Source: Desulfobacteraceae bacterium (GTDB lineage Bacteria; Desulfobacterota; Desulfobacteria; Desulfobacterales; Desulfobacteraceae). Taken from it: a stretch of 61,040 nucleotides of DNA. Shown here piece by piece: positions 7,837-16,667 of this stretch. The notes under the pieces are model-generated. The model did no database searches and had not been told where the DNA came from. It saw only the letters and a list, made by a program, of their open reading frames with translations. The position numbers and the translations under genes are program-made. Position 1 is the stretch's first letter, and every line of letters starts with the position of its first letter. Location of the stretch: contig PIVQ01000002.1 in NCBI GenBank assembly GCA_003354055.1, positions 1 to 61,040 of the forward strand, in the 5' to 3' direction.

Positions 7837-8230
7837 CCTTCCAAAAATTCCAGTAAAAACATGCTTCTTTTTCTGGAAGCTATGATACCATTGAAAAATA
7901 CAGGAATTCTCAGAAAATAGGAGATCCATCTTTTTGCGAATTAGGTCATTTATCGGAATATTTTTGAAATGATATTTGCGGATAACTGAGGATCACCGCC
8001 CCAGGCTATGATTTTTTAAATGGCCGGGTCCCATAATTTTGCGTTATGTGAACTTTTGGATAAAAACTTATTCTTGATCGTCCTGACTCTATTGGATATG
8101 AATACATAAATCACAAAGGATATCTGAATGAAGGATTGCGGTTCTCCCAGAGTCGAAATACTCTCCGGGAGAGGACTTTTCGGGTGGCATGGAGAAGGAG
8201 GTTAAATGAAGGGGCAAGTAGGTATCTAAA
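7837..8230 (+). other. Gene-free spacer with hairpin and leader peptide
   Basis: No gene is supported before the DUF721 start. A bulged hairpin at 8143-8172 pairs TCTCCC-AGAGT with ACTCT-CC-GGGAGA. A consensus AAGGAGG at 8195-8201 serves a seven-codon frame (8206-8229, MKGQVGI) that stops one base before the DUF721 ATG at 8231. Ribosomes ending the leader could reinitiate on DUF721, so that gene is probably expressed by translational coupling. Confidence 0.4.
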
Positions 8231-8593
8231 ATGAGCAATAAATTCCGAAAAGAAATGAGATATCATTTGGGCAGGGATATGGGAAAACAAGGCGTAAAAC
8301 CCCTTCAACCTGTCGGGGATATTTTAAAATCCCTCCTTTCAAACATGCGCCCAAAACAGAATCAAACTATGGATCAAATATGGCGGTGCTGGCGGGATGC
8401 TGTTGGGCCTTTCATCGCTGACTCAGCTAAGCCTCAAGCATATAAAGATGGGGTTTTGATGGTTAGGGTGGCCAGCTCATCTCATATGATGCAGTTCCGA
8501 TTTATGGAAGCTGAAATGAGAAATAACTTGAATGCCATCCTGGATGGCGTTGTTATCCGACAAATAAATATGAAAGTAGGAAGGGTGGATTGA
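8231..8593 (+). CDS. DUF721/DciA-family protein
   Basis: 120 residues with the family pattern: a conserved Trp segment (IWRCWRDAVGPFIADSAKPQAYKDGVLMVRVASSSHMMQFRF) followed by LNAILDGVVIRQINMKVG. DciA members load the replicative helicase DnaB in bacteria lacking DnaC; paralogues of unknown role are common. Here it is coupled to the next gene: its TGA overlaps the TTG start of the HNH nuclease gene. Its placement in an accessory cluster suggests a paralogue or a relocated copy. Confidence 0.75.
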   Translation: MSNKFRKEMRYHLGRDMGKQGVKPLQPVGDILKSLLSNMRPKQNQTMDQIWRCWRDAVGPFIADSAKPQAYKDGVLMVRVASSSHMMQFRFMEAEMRNNLNAILDGVVIRQINMKVGRVD

Positions 8594-9402
8594 TTAAGGC
8601 AGATATAGAAATATTGAAGCTCTTCCAGAAAATTAAAACTTGGTCCCAGGGAGACAAAAGGGCTCCCAATAAACCTTTACTGATCCTTCATGCCCTGGCC
8701 ATGCTTGAAGAAAAACAGTTTATCAAGTATGTCGATGTCGATCAAAAGCTTAAAGACCTGCTCATTGATTTTGGGCCTCCCAGGAAGACTCCGCAAACCC
8801 ACTATCCCTTTTGGAGGATGCAAAATGATGGAGTTTGGGAGCTCACCAATACAGAACACCTATCTCCCCCAAACAAAAGCGGAGATATCAAAAGACCAGA
8901 ACTGGTCAAATATGATGTTTGCGGAGGTTTTCCAGGCCATATATATAAGGCTCTCAAGAAAAATCCTAAATTGATATCCTTAATATCTTCAGACCTCCTG
9001 CAAAGAAGTTTTCCTGAGACAATCCATGAAAATATTATTCAGGCAGTCGGACTGGATGTTGAGCTGATCAAAAAGAAAAGAAATCCGGCTTTCCGGGATA
9101 ATGTTTTAAAGGCCTACGAAAATCAATGCGCTGTCTGTGGATTCCATATCGCTCTCAATAGGGCTGTCGTAGGCATCGAAGCAGCCCACATAAAATGGCA
9201 TTCAGCCCAGGGGCCAGATGTTGAAAAAAACGGGATAGCCCTTTGTTCTTTGCATCACAAGTTATTTGATTCCGGGACCTTTAAAATATCTGATTCCATG
9301 ATGGTCTTGGTGTCTGATGCGGCTTATGGTATTGCAGGTTCTGATAGATGGTTAAGGTGCCATAATGTATACAAGGTGGTGCCAACTGGGGGATACAGAT
9401 AA
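8590..9402 (+). CDS. Phosphorothioate-sensing HNH restriction nuclease, truncated C-terminus
   Basis: 270 residues from a TTG start preceded by GGAAGGG. The N-terminal sulphur-binding domain is recognisable (RAPNKPLLILHALAMLEE, DFGPPRKT..YPFWRMQNDGVWEL). The HNH domain is at residues 178-225 (CAVCGF, IEAAHIKWHSAQGPD, NGIALCSLHHKLFDSG). This is the ScoMcrA/SprMcrA type, which cuts DNA carrying phosphorothioate or related marks. After SDRWL the frame enters the GGTGCC repeat that starts at 9357 and stops, so the usual last 30-40 residues are replaced. The nuclease core is intact, so it may still work. No dnd or ssp modification genes are in the window. Confidence 0.8.
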   Translation: MIKADIEILKLFQKIKTWSQGDKRAPNKPLLILHALAMLEEKQFIKYVDVDQKLKDLLIDFGPPRKTPQTHYPFWRMQNDGVWELTNTEHLSPPNKSGDIKRPELVKYDVCGGFPGHIYKALKKNPKLISLISSDLLQRSFPETIHENIIQAVGLDVELIKKKRNPAFRDNVLKAYENQCAVCGFHIALNRAVVGIEAAHIKWHSAQGPDVEKNGIALCSLHHKLFDSGTFKISDSMMVLVSDAAYGIAGSDRWLRCHNVYKVVPTGGYR

Positions 9403-9466
9403 GAACCACAGTGGCACCAACGTGTTGCCACTATGGTGCCTATAACAAAATACGATTACCTGGTTG
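9357..9466 (+). repeat. GGTGCC palindromic repeat, copy 1
   Basis: Begins GGTGCCATAATGT-TACAAG-TGGTGCCAA and includes GGCACCA and TATGGTGCC before ending near TTGCTATG. A diverged second copy of the same order lies at 10161-10255. This copy overwrites the 3' end of the HNH nuclease gene. Confidence 0.6.
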
Positions 9467-9693
9467 CTATGGTCTACTGGTAAATGGCATGTCTGGTTTT
9501 CTGATATTGTTTTTGGGTCGTCTACAAAGCATATTTTTGATTCGGTACAAGCGGTTTGATTTTTTTGACATCGCTTTTCCGGTGATTCGAAATAGTATCT
9601 GGTTTCCATGAAGAGTTTTTGATATCTGAAGGAACCTCTTTTTGATAATTGTACCAATTACCAATCCAATCTACGACCATTTAAAAAATGCTT

Positions 9694-9732
9694 TATAAAT
9701 GCAGCATTAAATTTTTTAATGCTGCATTTATA
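9694..9732. repeat. Perfect 18-bp palindrome with 3-nt loop
   Basis: The left arm TATAAATGCAGCATTAAA (9694-9711) is exactly complementary to 9715-9732, with loop TTT. It is far stronger than needed for chance in AT-rich DNA. It could be a terminator-like or transposon-end hairpin; no gene ends beside it. Confidence 0.6.
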
Positions 9733-10035
9733 GGGCATGAACAAGAGAACAAAAACCAAAAATGCTATGCCCGAAGTTGTTTTAATTACCTTGAAAAGCT
9801 GGGTTACAACATCATGTTGCCCCGAAAGCGCAGAAGGTTTTTTCCCTGCAAAACAACAGCCTTTTTTGGGGTGGGGGCAAGTGGCCTGGTTGGTCATGAT
9901 ATCCTGTGGCATTTAAACGTTACTTTAGGGAATTACAAACTTTTAATTTCTTTTCAAGGGTCCTGAGAAAATATGGAATTGCAAAAATGTTTCCGAGCCA
10001 CTTCGAGAAGCAAAAAACATTTTTGACGACCTATA

Positions 10036-10170
10036 AGTGTTAAGTGTCAACCCTGATTTTTTGCTTCTCCCCATGTTACTGTCAACCCGGTTTGGGCATA
10101 TCCATTTTGTTTCTGTCAACCCCAGAGTACATTTTTAAGGCACCAATAGGGTGACTTGTTGGTGCCATAA
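10036..10170 (-). repeat. Inverted end array A: GGCACC palindrome plus three GGTTGACA repeats
   Basis: Read on the minus strand: an inverted pair GGCACCA..TGGTGCC, 16 nt, then three repeats GGGTTGACA with TTGACA at 10119, 10085 and 10050 (34 and 35 bp apart). The middle repeat continues GTAACATGGGGAG. The same arrangement with the same spacings is at 60666-60810 on the plus strand. Multi-repeat ends of this kind are typical of transposase-binding ends, for example of IS21-type elements (inference). Confidence 0.65.
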
Positions 10171-10255
10171 TGTGTACAAGATGGTGCCAATAAGATGATA
10201 TAGAACGGCACCATTATGGTGCCCATAGCAAAAAGCGATTTATAATTTGCTATGA
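10161..10255 (+). repeat. GGTGCC palindromic repeat, copy 2
   Basis: A diverged copy of the repeat at 9357-9466: GGTGCCATAATGTGTACAAGATGG, then GGCACCATTATGGTGCCCATAGCAAAA and TTGCTATG. It partly overlaps the palindrome of end array A. Confidence 0.55.
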
Positions 10256-11426
10256 TCTGATTTCATGTAAGATGTTCTGAGAAACAATTCAAATTTGTGG
10301 ATAAAGAATCCACATTCTTTGGGAGCAAAACGCATTTTGTGGAAAATCAGAGCATTGTTTTTTACACAAAATGAGACGCTAAGAGTTCTTATGTGTATTT
10401 TGGGCCTCTGAATTTTTCACAAATTGACATAACCATTAAAAATGTGGAGACAAAAGAAACTTGATTAGGGAGTTCATCAGAAACCAAACTTGTAAAAAAT
10501 GCCAAGTGGCTTGCCAGGAAATGGGATGTCCCTAAATTTCAAAATCGATCGGAGTTCGACACTATAATTTGGTATGGCGTTTGGTATGGTACTTTTGGAA
10601 AATCTGCCAAAGCGTATCATTAACTATCTGAAGTTTGAATAGCCCAAGACAGCAGTCTATCAGGCATTTCAAAAGTCTGATCGCTGAACATTGGATGGCG
10701 GTCTCTCTGTCTTCTAATCAGAGGAAGAATGTCTGGTGCTTTTTTTGCAAGCCTTTTATACTATTGGGGGGGGGATTTTGTTCTCGATGAATAGATTTTA
10801 ATTAATCTTACCTTTGATATATATGCAAAAATTGGTATGGATGAAATGGATACTGAAATAATGGTGAGGAAGTCTGGTCGAGTGATGTTGCAAATTATGT
10901 ACATATGGGTCGCTAATTAGGTATCCAAAATATCCAATTAGCCAACAGGTGCTGGCCAATTTAAAGATGTAATGCAACCCTTTTAATAATATGCCAAACA
11001 GTGTACCTCTATGAGGTACTTAAGGCTTGGATTTGTAATTTAAACCTAAGTAGAAACCTTGGTCCTTAAGGCTATGTTATGGTGCAGTGGCCTAGCAAGC
11101 TATACGGCTCAATGTTATTTAAGGAGCGGTTGTCTCCACAACGAAAGATCAAGGAGTAACAAGTAAGCCGATTTCAAAAGCAACCACAAACGATATGGCA
11201 TTGCCAGTATCATATCGTTTGGGTTCTCCAATAATGGTGATCTCGTAAAAAGTCGAAAATGGAGAAATTGCTATTTATAATTTCAGTAAGTTACAGCTGA
11301 AAACTGGCAAAATCTGGCTTTTTACAGGTTCATCAAAAATAGGTACAGGAGAAAGGACCTCTTGCAGAATAAGTGAACAATTGTGTAGGACACTTTTCGG
11401 TACAAAAGCACTGAAAGTTTGTTTAA

Positions 11427-11720
11427 TTGAACATTCGAATTGATCTTGTTTATTTGTTGGAGACGGTTCCACCGAAAGTATCAATATCTGATTATGTTGG
11501 TATCATCAAAGGTCGGAATGCCGTAAAAGTTCTTTATAATTTCAGTAAATTGAAGCAAAGATCCTATTGGGGTAATAAATTTTCGTCCCGTGGTTATGTT
11601 GGCTTAGATGCTGAAATAATAAGAGAATATGTGAAGCATCAGGAAAAGAAAGAAAAATTGGTTGAACAAAGAAATTTGTTCAGTAAATCAAGTTCGGGAC
11701 GACCATCCTTGCCTCCTTAA
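11427..11720 (+). pseudogene. IS200/IS605-type TnpA transposase remnant
   Basis: The frame reads as the C-terminal two thirds of a Y1 HUH transposase: VSISDYVGIIKGRNAV, SYWGNKFSSRGYVGLDAEIIREYVKHQEK. The HUH region normally DHVHLL is here DLVYLL, so both metal-binding histidines are lost (CAT to CTT and CAT/CAC to TAT). The N-terminal part is absent. The candidate nucleophilic Tyr in EYVKHQ survives. This copy is dead. Confidence 0.75.
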
Positions 11721-11829
11721 GGGCACGGCAAAGAAAGTCCACTTTAGGGGCACCCCAAAATCTGGCCCCAAAGTCAGGAACTTTACAGAATTGATATGTT
11801 ATGGAATAAATATTGCCAAAAAACTTAGA

Positions 11830-11847
11830 TTGGGCATATACTTTGCT
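11830..11847 (+). promoter_or_regulatory. Sigma-54-like promoter before the ABC/radical SAM operon
   Basis: TTGGGCATATACTTTGCT has GGCA (11833-11836) and TTGC (11843-11846) with exactly 10 nt between GG and GC, the -24/-12 spacing of RpoN promoters. Transcription would begin near 11858, about 45 nt before the ATG at 11903. The run of genes it would start contains a GAFTGA-type activator, which fits. Confidence 0.5.
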
Positions 11848-11902
11848 TTTAAACTCTTTGCCAGTGTAAGGGCCTTACAAAAATAAGCTGAGTAACAATG
11901 AC

Positions 11903-12871
11903 ATGCGATTGCAGATAAAAGGATTAAGAACATATTTTAAATTAAACCGTAATATAACAGTCAAATCAGTTGATGGAGTTGATTTGTCAGTTTTTTCCGG
12001 TGAGCGGGTCGGTATTGTAGGGGAAAGTGGTGCAGGAAAAACAGTGTTAGCCCATTCCATCCTTAGGTTGATCTCACCCCCGGGACGCATTGAGAGCGGT
12101 CAGATATTATGGGGGGGGAGGAATTTGTTGACCTTGTCCGAAGAGGATATGCGAAAAACCCGGGGAAGACATATTGCTATGATTTTTCAGCATCCACAGT
12201 CTTCGTTGAACCCTGTTTTTTCTATAGGAAAGCAACTGGTGGATGTTATTAGGCTGCATCATAAATTAGATAAAAGGGAAGCAAAAGAAAAAGCCATTTC
12301 TTATCTTGACCTAGTTCATCTACCAGATGCTGAAGTGCGGTTTGATGATTATCCACATCAGTTCTCAGGAGGAATGGCTCAGCGAATTTGTATTGCCATG
12401 GCACTAGTATGCCGCCCGTCTCTTCTTATTGCTGATGAACCTAGTAGCTCTTTGGATGTTACAGTACAATCACAAATAATCGAATTACTAAATGAATTAA
12501 ATCATTCGCTTGGAATGGGAATCCTTTTTATTTCTCATGATCTTGGAGTGGTTGCGCAATTAGCGGACCGAGTGGCAGTAATGTATAAAGGAAGAATTCT
12601 TGAAATTGGGAAATCAGAAGATGTTTACAAACATCCACAGCATCCCTATACAAAAACTCTTTTGAATTCTGTCCCAATACCAGATCCAACACTAAAACCT
12701 AATAGAAAAGGGCTATTCAGTGACTTTAAATTAAGTGCAAATACTCAAAACGGTTGTCCGTTTCGCTTGAGATGTCCTGATCAAATTGCTATATGTGAAA
12801 CAAAAAATCCCCAATTAATGGATACAGAGAATAGGGCTCAGATGGCAGCATGTTGGAAAAAACAAATATAA
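11903..12871 (+). CDS. Peptide-type ABC importer ATPase (OppD/DppD family)
   Basis: 322 residues. Walker A GESGAGKT (40-47), Q-loop FQHPQ, signature FSGGMAQR (about 154), Walker B LLIADEP (about 176) and H-loop SHD are all intact. The C-terminus has the OppD/DppD extension with its cysteine cluster (CPFRLRCPDQIAICE..AACW). It energises import of peptides or similar solutes with the permeases encoded downstream. The usual second ATPase (OppF/DppF) is absent, so this one may act as a homodimer. It is the first gene behind the sigma-54-like promoter; the Shine-Dalgarno sequence is weak. Confidence 0.9.
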   Translation: MRLQIKGLRTYFKLNRNITVKSVDGVDLSVFSGERVGIVGESGAGKTVLAHSILRLISPPGRIESGQILWGGRNLLTLSEEDMRKTRGRHIAMIFQHPQSSLNPVFSIGKQLVDVIRLHHKLDKREAKEKAISYLDLVHLPDAEVRFDDYPHQFSGGMAQRICIAMALVCRPSLLIADEPSSSLDVTVQSQIIELLNELNHSLGMGILFISHDLGVVAQLADRVAVMYKGRILEIGKSEDVYKHPQHPYTKTLLNSVPIPDPTLKPNRKGLFSDFKLSANTQNGCPFRLRCPDQIAICETKNPQLMDTENRAQMAACWKKQI

Positions 12872-12886
12872 AATTCAGGTGATAAT

Positions 12887-14098
12887 ATGCCCTTTGCAGC
12901 AGGATCTAAAGGCGGTTTTTTTGATCCCCTTTATGATACAAGGAAAGCATTAGATGCTTTCACAGACGATTTGCCCGGGTTTATCGATAGGCAGAAACTA
13001 CATCAAATCAATTCACTAGGGATTTACGTCAACAATGTTTGCAATTTAAAATGTGCCCATTGCTATTATCAGTTGGACAGCAATCGAGATCATGACAAGA
13101 GTCTTTCTTCAGATGAGTTAGTCCTCTTGTTAGCGGCTGCTATAAAGCAAAAAATACAGCTTTTTGCTTTTGTTGGAAAAGAAGTATTTATGCCAGGCAC
13201 CGATGGTGCCGACAAGACGATTGCTGCCCTGAGGTATCTCTCATTGTGCCGTAAACAAGGCCATTCTCTTAAAATGGGGGTCGTTACAAACGGGTTCTAT
13301 TTGGATAAATATTTAGAATCTCTTATGGAAATAGACCTGGATTATCTGGATATCTCTATAGATGGTACTGACAACCATTCCCATAATCTTCTTCGTGGTA
13401 AGGGTGCATTTGAAACTTCTGTAAAGAATTTGGTCAAGGCTATTGAATCTAATATAGCAAAGAAAATATTCATGGCCACGACCCTACACCGTGACAATCT
13501 CCAATATGTTATGGATATATTAGACTGTCATAACCGGTATGGGGTTCAGTTTTTCAATATTTCTCCTATTGTGGCTATTAAAGACGAATCATTGCAACTA
13601 TCTATTGAAGATCTACACCTTTTTTTTGAAGGATTTTTGAATAAGGCTGAAAAATTGAATAACCAGTTGCCTTTGGAGGTCGTTGTGGACATGGAGTCGT
13701 ATGTTATTGCCAGGAACATAGATTTTTTTTCCACTATTTTTAAAGATTGCAACGTCCAACTCGATTCTCTCAATGCTATTATATTAGTAAAAAACATTGA
13801 TAATATCAGACTTATACTCCGTATCAGCTTGCCTGATCCATGTAATAGCTATGGATGTGTATCCCACAATGGATGGTATTTTGATAAAAGCGGATGCCTT
13901 TTTATGAAAAAAGGATATGAAACCCTTTCAATGGGGAAAATAACAAATAATAATATCGAAGATTTGATGGACAAGCATCAAAAAAAAGCCGACCATTGTA
14001 TTGATCAATTTTCAAGCAGCCTTTTTTTTGAAACAGCTGATTATATATTAAATGCATTAGAAGGAGGGCATTTGTATGAACTTCCTCAAATCAGTTAA
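12887..14098 (+). CDS. Radical SAM enzyme in a peptide-transporter operon
   Basis: 403 residues. The cluster motif is CNLKCAHC (Cys 52, 56, 59), which binds the [4Fe-4S] cluster and S-adenosylmethionine. YLDISIDGTD and the TIM-barrel order following it are typical. The GGEP element is altered to VGKE. Near the C-terminus DPCNSYGCVSHNGWYFDKSGCLF has three cysteines, a reduced SPASM-like region. AGGTGA precedes the ATG. The gene ends 23 nt inside the solute-binding protein gene. Its position inside an ABC importer operon suggests it modifies the imported compound or a peptide; no precursor peptide gene was found nearby. Substrate unknown. Confidence 0.85.
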   Translation: MPFAAGSKGGFFDPLYDTRKALDAFTDDLPGFIDRQKLHQINSLGIYVNNVCNLKCAHCYYQLDSNRDHDKSLSSDELVLLLAAAIKQKIQLFAFVGKEVFMPGTDGADKTIAALRYLSLCRKQGHSLKMGVVTNGFYLDKYLESLMEIDLDYLDISIDGTDNHSHNLLRGKGAFETSVKNLVKAIESNIAKKIFMATTLHRDNLQYVMDILDCHNRYGVQFFNISPIVAIKDESLQLSIEDLHLFFEGFLNKAEKLNNQLPLEVVVDMESYVIARNIDFFSTIFKDCNVQLDSLNAIILVKNIDNIRLILRISLPDPCNSYGCVSHNGWYFDKSGCLFMKKGYETLSMGKITNNNIEDLMDKHQKKADHCIDQFSSSLFFETADYILNALEGGHLYELPQIS

Positions 14099-15728
14099 AT
14101 ATTGGGCAATACCTATTTCACTCATAATTGTATGGGTTGTTTTCTATCAAATATCCGGGGCCAGTAAAAAGAATATGGTTTTAACCGAACCGATCTTTGG
14201 CGAACCGGCAAGTTTTGATCCTACAGCTCAGGTGGATGCTGAAACATTCGGTATAATGTACGCTATGTACGATACTCTTGTTCAGTTAGACAATACTATG
14301 GCAATTGTGCCGGCTCTTGCTGAAAAATGGGACACAAGTGATTTCAAGACATGGCGGTTTACAATACGGAAAAATGTATTGTTTCATCCAAACAGCTGTT
14401 TTAAGACACAAAATAAAACAAAGCATCTAACTGCCCACGACATTCAGTTTAGTCTGAATCGTGCGATTCAGCCTGGAAATGTAGGGGCATTTGTCCTCAC
14501 TGATATTGTAAAGGGTGCTGCAGACGTGAATGCAGGTAACACTGCTTCTGCATCAGGAATTAGAGCAATTGGTGATCATGTTCTTGAAATTGTTCTTAAG
14601 AAACCCTATTTAAAATTTCTTGAGCGGTTAGCAACACCGTTTCTTTTCATTGTTCCTAAAGAAGCGGTTGATTTTTATGGCAAAGATTTTGGTAGGTATC
14701 CGGTAGGTACCGGCGCATTTATGTTTGACAGAATTGAATCAGGGCAGACAGTATTTTTGAAAAAAAATCCTGTGTATTGGAAAAATGATGAAAATGGGAA
14801 GCAATTACCTTATCTCGCAGGAATCCGGTATCGAATTTTTCATGATCCTCAACTGGCGTTGAGCGAATTTAAAAATGGCAGGATTGATGCCATTGAAATT
14901 CCCGCTGTCCTTGCTGCTACTATATTAAAAAATGGGAAGCTTGCTGCTCCATATCAGAAGTTTAAAATGTTCGAAACAATTGCTCTGGATGTTCATTACT
15001 TCGGCTTTAAAATGGATGCTTATCCCTTTAAGGATAATTTGGCATTACGCCAAGCATTGAATTATGCTGTTGATAAAAAAAAAATTACAACCATTTTGCT
15101 GAATGGTCTGGCAGAGCCAGCCAAGGGCATATTACCCCCAAGCGTTTACCCTGAACATCCACGCAATGAAGTTTACCCCTACAATTTGTTCTTAGCCAAA
15201 CAAAAACTGGCGGATGCTGGCTATCCAGAAGGTAAGGGATTACCACGCCTAACCCTAAGCATTGATAACAAAGCAACAACTCTTATCGTTGCTCAATATG
15301 TTCAGAGTACTTTAAAGGCTATCGGGGTTGAGGTGGGATTAAAAAAAATGGACTTTAACACGCTTCTTGGAGAGGTGGCCCAAGGGACAGTGGATTTCTT
15401 TTATCTATTCTGGGAAGGGAGCGACCCCAATGCGGAAATGTTTATGATCCAGTTCAAATCTGATCTACTTCCAGAAAGGGGAGGGTACAATTTTGGTCGA
15501 TATGCAGAGCATCAGGCTGATGAGCTTTTTGACCAAGCTGTTTCCGAAATAGATGAACAAAAGGCGGTTGATGTGTGGCTGAAGTTAAATTCTGTTTTGA
15601 CCTCTCATGCTCCATGGCTTTTCCTATACCATACAAATCGAATTCGGCTTCTTCAACCTTATCTTATCGGGTATGACGACAACGCTTTGCAGATTCGGCG
15701 ATACATTAAGACAAGGAAAGATCACTAA
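14076..15728 (+). CDS. Extracellular solute-binding protein, family 5 (peptide type)
   Basis: 550 residues. An N-terminal hydrophobic segment (residues 11-27) without a lipobox Cys acts as signal peptide or membrane anchor. The mature part follows the family 5 order: EPASFDPTAQVDAETFGIMYAMYDTLVQLD, LAEKWDTSDFKTWRFTIRKNVLFH, VGTGAFMFDRIESG, NLALRQALNYAVDKKKI. It would capture peptides or related solutes outside the membrane and deliver them to the permeases. A strong AAGGAGG lies before the ATG, inside the radical SAM gene, so the two are coupled. Confidence 0.9.
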   Translation: MNFLKSVKYWAIPISLIIVWVVFYQISGASKKNMVLTEPIFGEPASFDPTAQVDAETFGIMYAMYDTLVQLDNTMAIVPALAEKWDTSDFKTWRFTIRKNVLFHPNSCFKTQNKTKHLTAHDIQFSLNRAIQPGNVGAFVLTDIVKGAADVNAGNTASASGIRAIGDHVLEIVLKKPYLKFLERLATPFLFIVPKEAVDFYGKDFGRYPVGTGAFMFDRIESGQTVFLKKNPVYWKNDENGKQLPYLAGIRYRIFHDPQLALSEFKNGRIDAIEIPAVLAATILKNGKLAAPYQKFKMFETIALDVHYFGFKMDAYPFKDNLALRQALNYAVDKKKITTILLNGLAEPAKGILPPSVYPEHPRNEVYPYNLFLAKQKLADAGYPEGKGLPRLTLSIDNKATTLIVAQYVQSTLKAIGVEVGLKKMDFNTLLGEVAQGTVDFFYLFWEGSDPNAEMFMIQFKSDLLPERGGYNFGRYAEHQADELFDQAVSEIDEQKAVDVWLKLNSVLTSHAPWLFLYHTNRIRLLQPYLIGYDDNALQIRRYIKTRKDH

Positions 15729-15743
15729 ACCGATTGAGGTATT

Positions 15744-16667
15744 ATGATCAACTATTTGGCAAAGCAGATAATAGCTGCAATTATAAATATACTTGTGGTT
15801 ATATTACTTGTTTTTTTTCTGATGAACGTTTTGCCATCAGATCCTGCAAGGGTCCGGCTTGGGGTTCGGTACAATGAAGAGAGTGCCAGTGCGATTAAGA
15901 GCGAATACGGATTAGACAAGCCGCTTACTGAACAATTTTCAAATTTTATTCTGAATTTGACTCAAGGAGAGTGGGGTAATTCAATAATTACTGGAGAGAG
16001 TATTAGGCAAAGTCTGGTACAAAGAAGCCGACGCTCATTTGGTTTGATTTTTTTATCGATTATTATGACCATCCCAGTTGCGGTAATGGGAATAAAAAGT
16101 GCCAGATCGAAAAATATAATGCCGTTAATTGTTGAGATAGTTCTACTGGGTGTTTCAGCAGTACCAATTTTTGTCCTTGCTGTTTCAGCAATATTCCTAT
16201 CCAATGAATGGTTCCATGTTTCGCTGATTCCAAGCATAACTGGGTGGGCATCACTGCCATACTATATTTTACCAGCTTTGCTTTTATCCATATATCCTTC
16301 GTTTCTGATATTCAAAATATGTAAAGATAAAATGCAAGATATTTTAGAGCAACAGTTTATATTAGCACATCAAGCCTTTGGCTTTTCAGGGCGCCATATA
16401 ATTCTTGTGTATGCTTTAAAGAATTGTGCTGTTTCAATTTTAGGCATCACCAGCAATCTTACAGCATACTATTTTTCTTCTATTTTCATCATTGAGTTTG
16501 TTTTTTCCATTGGAGGTGTGGGGTCATGGGCGGTTCGTAGTGCTCAAAATTATGATGTTCCTGTGGTACTTTCTACAGTTCTTTTTTTCGCTGTAATTTA
16601 TAACATTGTGAACATTGCCACTGCATTTTCAGCACCATTATTTGACAGGAGAATCATCCGTGAATAA
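15744..16667 (+). CDS. Peptide ABC transporter permease (DppB/OppB family)
   Basis: 307 residues with about six membrane segments. The N-terminus has the family's NVLPSDPARVRLGV after the first helix, and a later EAA-type loop (ILAHQAFGFSGRHIILVYALKN) contacts the ATPase. It starts 15 nt after the binding-protein gene and overlaps the next permease gene by 8 nt. Inner membrane. Confidence 0.88.
   Translation: MINYLAKQIIAAIINILVVILLVFFLMNVLPSDPARVRLGVRYNEESASAIKSEYGLDKPLTEQFSNFILNLTQGEWGNSIITGESIRQSLVQRSRRSFGLIFLSIIMTIPVAVMGIKSARSKNIMPLIVEIVLLGVSAVPIFVLAVSAIFLSNEWFHVSLIPSITGWASLPYYILPALLLSIYPSFLIFKICKDKMQDILEQQFILAHQAFGFSGRHIILVYALKNCAVSILGITSNLTAYYFSSIFIIEFVFSIGGVGSWAVRSAQNYDVPVVLSTVLFFAVIYNIVNIATAFSAPLFDRRIIRE

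Larger units (their letters stand above)
9403..11426 (+). other. Two-kilobase gene-free mosaic
   Basis: Both strands are broken by stops. The open frames here (for example 9688-9966 plus, 9658-9912 minus) only cross palindromes and give unprotein-like products. The stretch holds the GGTGCC repeats, an 18-bp palindrome at 9694-9732, the GGTTGACA array at 10036-10170, a run of G at about 10767-10774, and an inverted repeat AAACGATATG/CATATCGTTT at 11188-11220. It looks like decayed insertion-element ends. Confidence 0.5.

Noticed and set aside
9658..9966. Open frames on both strands over the 18-bp palindrome
   Set aside because: The frames are mirror images across the palindrome, lack ribosome-binding sites and look like no protein family.
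11662..11886. 74-codon frame before the ABC transporter gene
   Set aside because: It overlaps the transposase remnant and the sigma-54-like promoter; no family match and no good ribosome-binding site.
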